The notes under the pieces were generated by a model. It saw only the letters and a program-made list of their open reading frames with translations. It did no database searches and was not told the DNA's origin. A stretch of DNA of 64,000 bases from Betaproteobacteria bacterium (GTDB lineage: Bacteria; Pseudomonadota; Gammaproteobacteria; Burkholderiales; Burkholderiaceae_A), in contig VGHK01000002.1 in NCBI GenBank assembly GCA_016868305.1, forward strand, positions 1 through 64,000. Direction: 5' to 3'. Shown piece by piece: positions 61,483-64,000 of the stretch. The translations under genes were made by a program, and so were the position numbers. Position 1 is the first letter of the stretch. Each line of letters begins with the position of its first letter.

Positions 61483-62694
61483 ATGGCTGTTCGTCTGCCC
61501 CTTCCCCAGCGCGAGGCGCTTGCTGCCGTACCCGGTGTCAGTCTATCGGTAGCCGAAGCAGGTATCCGTAAGGCAAACCGCAAAGACCTGTTGCTGGTAT
61601 CACTCGTCCCCAATACGGTGGTTGCCGGTGTGTTTACCCAGAATGCCTTCTGCGCTGCGCCGGTGCAGGTCTGTCGACGCAACCTAACCCCAGATGCGGC
61701 GATTCGCGCCTGGCTGGTCAACACCGGCTGCGCCAACGCGGGAACGGGCAGTCTTGGGATGGAGAACGCCCTGCGCAGCTGCCAGGCTGTAGCAGGCCTT
61801 ATGCAGCTGCAGCCCGAGCAGGTGCTGCCCTTTTCCACGGGAGTGATACTTGAGCACCTTCCAATCGACCGGATCGAACAGGGGCTCACCCGGCTGCGCT
61901 CTGCCGATTGGTTGGACGCGGCCGAGGCCATCATGACCACCGACACCCAGCCCAAGGCCTATTCCCGAACCATTACTATCGGCGACCGGCCCGTGGTGAT
62001 CACGGGCATCTCAAAAGGGGCCGGCATGATTAGGCCGAATATGGCCACCATGCTGGGCTTTCTGGCGACCGATGCCGGGCTTGCCTGGCAAGACCTGAAA
62101 GATCTTCTCACCAGCGCAGCAGACCAGTCATTTAATGCCATCACCATCGATGGCGACACATCCACCAACGATGCCCTGGTTGCGGCGGCCACAGGCGCCT
62201 CCGGGCTGCGGCTCTCGCCCGATCATCCCCAATGGCAGAGCTTTGCTTCAGCCTTTGTCGGTCTGTGCCAAGACCTCGCCCATGCCATCGTGCGCGACGG
62301 CGAAGGGGCAACCAAGTTCATCACAATTTGCGTCACCGAGGCAAAGAGCAGCTTTGAGGCGCGCCAGGTGGCCTACGCCATCGCCCATTCGCCGCTGGTG
62401 AAGACCGCCTTTTTTGCCAGCGACCCCAACCTCGGACGGATTCTGGCTGCCATTGGGTACAGCGGTCTGGCAGGACTTGATGTCGACAAGATTGCCGTGC
62501 AGCTCAACGACATCCTGGTCGCCGAACACGGCGGCCGCGCGCAGAGCTATACCGAGGCGGCGGGGCAGACGGTGATGCAGTCCGATGAGGTGACCATCTC
62601 GGTTGCGCTTCGCCGCGGAATGGCCTCGACTACGGTCTGGACCTGCGACCTCTCTCACGACTATGTCTCTATTAATGCCGACTATCGATCCTAG
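61483..62694 (+). CDS. argJ: Bifunctional glutamate N-acetyltransferase / ornithine acetyltransferase ArgJ
   Basis: ArgJ recycles the acetyl group in arginine synthesis from N-acetylornithine to glutamate. The 403-residue precursor self-cleaves between Ala188 and Thr189 ([15 protein letters not shown]), with the new N-terminal Thr as nucleophile. Other family parts are [36 protein letters not shown], and [14 protein letters not shown]. It starts 3 bases after the hemB stop, so the two are probably co-transcribed. Confidence 0.97.
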   Translation: MAVRLPLPQREALAAVPGVSLSVAEAGIRKANRKDLLLVSLVPNTVVAGVFTQNAFCAAPVQVCRRNLTPDAAIRAWLVNTGCANAGTGSLGMENALRSCQAVAGLMQLQPEQVLPFSTGVILEHLPIDRIEQGLTRLRSADWLDAAEAIMTTDTQPKAYSRTITIGDRPVVITGISKGAGMIRPNMATMLGFLATDAGLAWQDLKDLLTSAADQSFNAITIDGDTSTNDALVAAATGASGLRLSPDHPQWQSFASAFVGLCQDLAHAIVRDGEGATKFITICVTEAKSSFEARQVAYAIAHSPLVKTAFFASDPNLGRILAAIGYSGLAGLDVDKIAVQLNDILVAEHGGRAQSYTEAAGQTVMQSDEVTISVALRRGMASTTVWTCDLSHDYVSINADYRS

Positions 62695-62698
62695 CCCC

Positions 62699-63589
62699 AT
62701 GACTGCCCCCTCGCCCACGCCGACACCCGGTTCACCCCTCGAAGACCTTGTGCGCAAGCTCAATGCCCTGCTACCCGACCCGCCTGCACCGGTGAACTTT
62801 GCGCGCGATACCGCCTTCCGGTGGGTGCGTCGTAACACGCTGCTCGGTGAGGTGTCGTTTCTCAAACCCGTTCCGCTGTTTGCCAAGATCAGGCTCGCCG
62901 ACCTTCTGCATGTCGGCAGCCAGGTCGCCCAGGTTGCCCAGAATACCCGCCGCTTTGTCGAAGGCCTTCCTGCCAATAACGTGTTGCTTACCGGCGCCCG
63001 TGGCACAGGCAAGTCTTCGCTGGTACGGGCCTGTCTGACCGAGTTTGCCGACAAAGGACTTCGACTCATCGAGGTCGACAAAGATGACCTGATCGACATG
63101 CCACGCATTGCAGAACTCGTAGAGGCCCAGCCGCAGCGGTTCATCGTGTTCTGTGACGACCTCTCTTTTGCGTCTGGCGAAGGCGGCTATAAGGCGCTCA
63201 AGACGGTGCTTGACGGTGGCCTTGCAGCCCAGGCTTCCAACCTGTTGGTCTATGCCACCTCGAACCGGCGCCACCTGATGCCTGAGTCGATGCAGGAGAA
63301 CCTGGGCACAGCCTATGACGCGCAAGGGGAAATTCATCCCGCAGAGGCGGTAGAGGAAAAGATCTCGCTTTCAGAGCGCTTCGGACTCTGGGTGTCTTTT
63401 CACAGCTTTAACCAGAACGACTATCTGGATATTGTCGATCACTGGCTCTGTGCGTATGGCCTAGAGGCCGGGCAGCGCGAGGCAGCCAAGCGCCCGGCCC
63501 TGCAGTGGGCGCTGTCCCGCGGGTCGCGATCCGGCCGCGTTGCCCTGGCCTTTGCCAAAGACTGGGTGGCCGGGCAGCAGCCCGGCTAG
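62699..63589 (+). CDS. DUF815 AAA+ ATPase
   Basis: The 296-residue cytoplasmic ATPase belongs to DUF815, a family of unknown role often next to argJ in betaproteobacteria. Walker A is GARGTGKSSLVRACL, the Walker B-like segment is RFIVFCDDLSFASGE, and sensor-type residues occur in NLLVYATSNRRHLMPE. The first 15 residues are Pro/Thr-rich. ATG 62699 begins 4 bases after the argJ stop; a longer frame would run back into argJ. It precedes the Nudix gene by 10 bases. Confidence 0.92.
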   Translation: MTAPSPTPTPGSPLEDLVRKLNALLPDPPAPVNFARDTAFRWVRRNTLLGEVSFLKPVPLFAKIRLADLLHVGSQVAQVAQNTRRFVEGLPANNVLLTGARGTGKSSLVRACLTEFADKGLRLIEVDKDDLIDMPRIAELVEAQPQRFIVFCDDLSFASGEGGYKALKTVLDGGLAAQASNLLVYATSNRRHLMPESMQENLGTAYDAQGEIHPAEAVEEKISLSERFGLWVSFHSFNQNDYLDIVDHWLCAYGLEAGQREAAKRPALQWALSRGSRSGRVALAFAKDWVAGQQPG

Positions 63590-63599
63590 CAGCCAGGTC

Positions 63600-64000
63600 A
63601 TGGCCTCGCCCAGTCTGGTACAGGTTGCGGTAGGCATGATTCACCGCCCCAAAGACGGGGCAGTGCTTCTGGCCTCACGTCCCCCAGGCAAGGTCTATGC
63701 AGGATGGTGGGAATTCTCTGGCGGAAAGCTTGAACCCCAAGAAACCATAGGGGAGGCACTGCGCCGCGAACTACAGGAGGAGCTCGGCATAAGGGTGCAA
63801 GAGGCAAGCCCCGCATGGGAGACCGAGCATCGCTACGACCATGCCCATGTGCGTCTGCACTTTTGGTGGGTTAGGCATTGGCTGGGAGTGCCTGCGCCGC
63901 AAGAGGGGCAGCAGCTCTGCTGGGTCAGGCCCTCAGGGCCATTTCCTTACCCGCTGCTACCTGCCACCATTCCTGCTTTGGCGCAGCTGGCCCTTAGAAA
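63600..64000 (+). CDS. Nudix hydrolase, MutT-type (cut by right window edge)
   Basis: 133 codons are seen with no stop before the edge. The Nudix box is complete: GKLEPQETIGEALRRELQEELGI, with G-x5-E-x7-REUxEExGU spacing exact. The N-terminus VQVAVGMIHRPKDGAVLLASRPPGKVYAGWWEF and the later WWVRHWLG match MutT, the 8-oxo-dGTP diphosphatase, though some relatives in this order carry a thiamine phosphate synthase domain after the Nudix part, which would lie outside the window. ATG 63600 is 10 bases after the DUF815 stop; no ribosome-binding site other than a weak AGCC-AGG. Confidence 0.9.
   Translation, partial: MASPSLVQVAVGMIHRPKDGAVLLASRPPGKVYAGWWEFSGGKLEPQETIGEALRRELQEELGIRVQEASPAWETEHRYDHAHVRLHFWWVRHWLGVPAPQEGQQLCWVRPSGPFPYPLLPATIPALAQLALR

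Overview
The window is a dense chromosomal segment of a betaproteobacterium, most likely Burkholderiales and probably close to Alcaligenaceae. Evidence: a fused murE-murF gene of the kind known in Bordetella and relatives, an RNase P RNA gene next to the mra/dcw cell-wall cluster, the neighbour pairs MFS/ssb against uvrA, cytochrome c4 against engB, and argJ-DUF815-nudix, and System II (ResB/CcsA) cytochrome c maturation. There are no rRNAs, tRNAs, prophage genes, complete insertion sequences or CRISPR arrays that I can see. Nearly all sequence is coding and many neighbours overlap by 1-8 bases.

Layout. 1-12374 (minus strand): division and cell-wall cluster mraZ-rsmH-ftsL-ftsI-murEF-mraY-murD-ftsW-murG-murC, with murC cut by the window edge, read from a promoter that carries 10-bp-spaced MraZ boxes. 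12528-16490 (minus): rnpB, pyrC, glycerate 2-kinase and a tartrate-dehydrogenase-like gene. 16548-22529 (plus): an Atm1-type ABC exporter and a four-gene amino-acid ABC importer (AapJQMP type), ending at a perfect 18-bp inverted repeat. 22579-34741 (minus): one long run fmdB, DUF502, aspS, a membrane protein, nudB, then the ligase-associated DNA repair set (exonuclease, ATP-dependent ligase, a DUF429 RNase-H-fold protein, Lhr-type helicase, PdeM phosphoesterase), then two small envelope proteins. 34803-39612: ssb and an MFS transporter (minus) divergent from uvrA (plus). 39576-49271 (minus): aroK, aroB, a REP-associated transposase-like (RAYT) gene with a degraded active site, gltB, gltD, and an exported histidine phosphatase. 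49316-53471: ponA (plus), cyaY (minus), lptM-lysA (plus). 53468-59417 (minus): cytochrome c4, resB, ccsA, msrP, msrQ. 59519-64000 (plus): engB, hemB, argJ, a DUF815 ATPase and a Nudix hydrolase cut by the right edge.

Most of the content is housekeeping: peptidoglycan synthesis (mur, fts, ponA, lysA), translation and RNA processing (aspS, rnpB, engB, rsmH), amino-acid synthesis (gltBD, aroKB, argJ, lysA), haem and cytochrome c handling, and genome repair (uvrA, ssb, ligase cluster). I found no convincing wholly new system. The items most worth a second look are the DUF429 gene built into the ligase-associated repair operon, the RAYT-like protein whose HUH motif is broken, the engB tail that runs through a terminator-like hairpin, and the MraZ operator with one decayed box.
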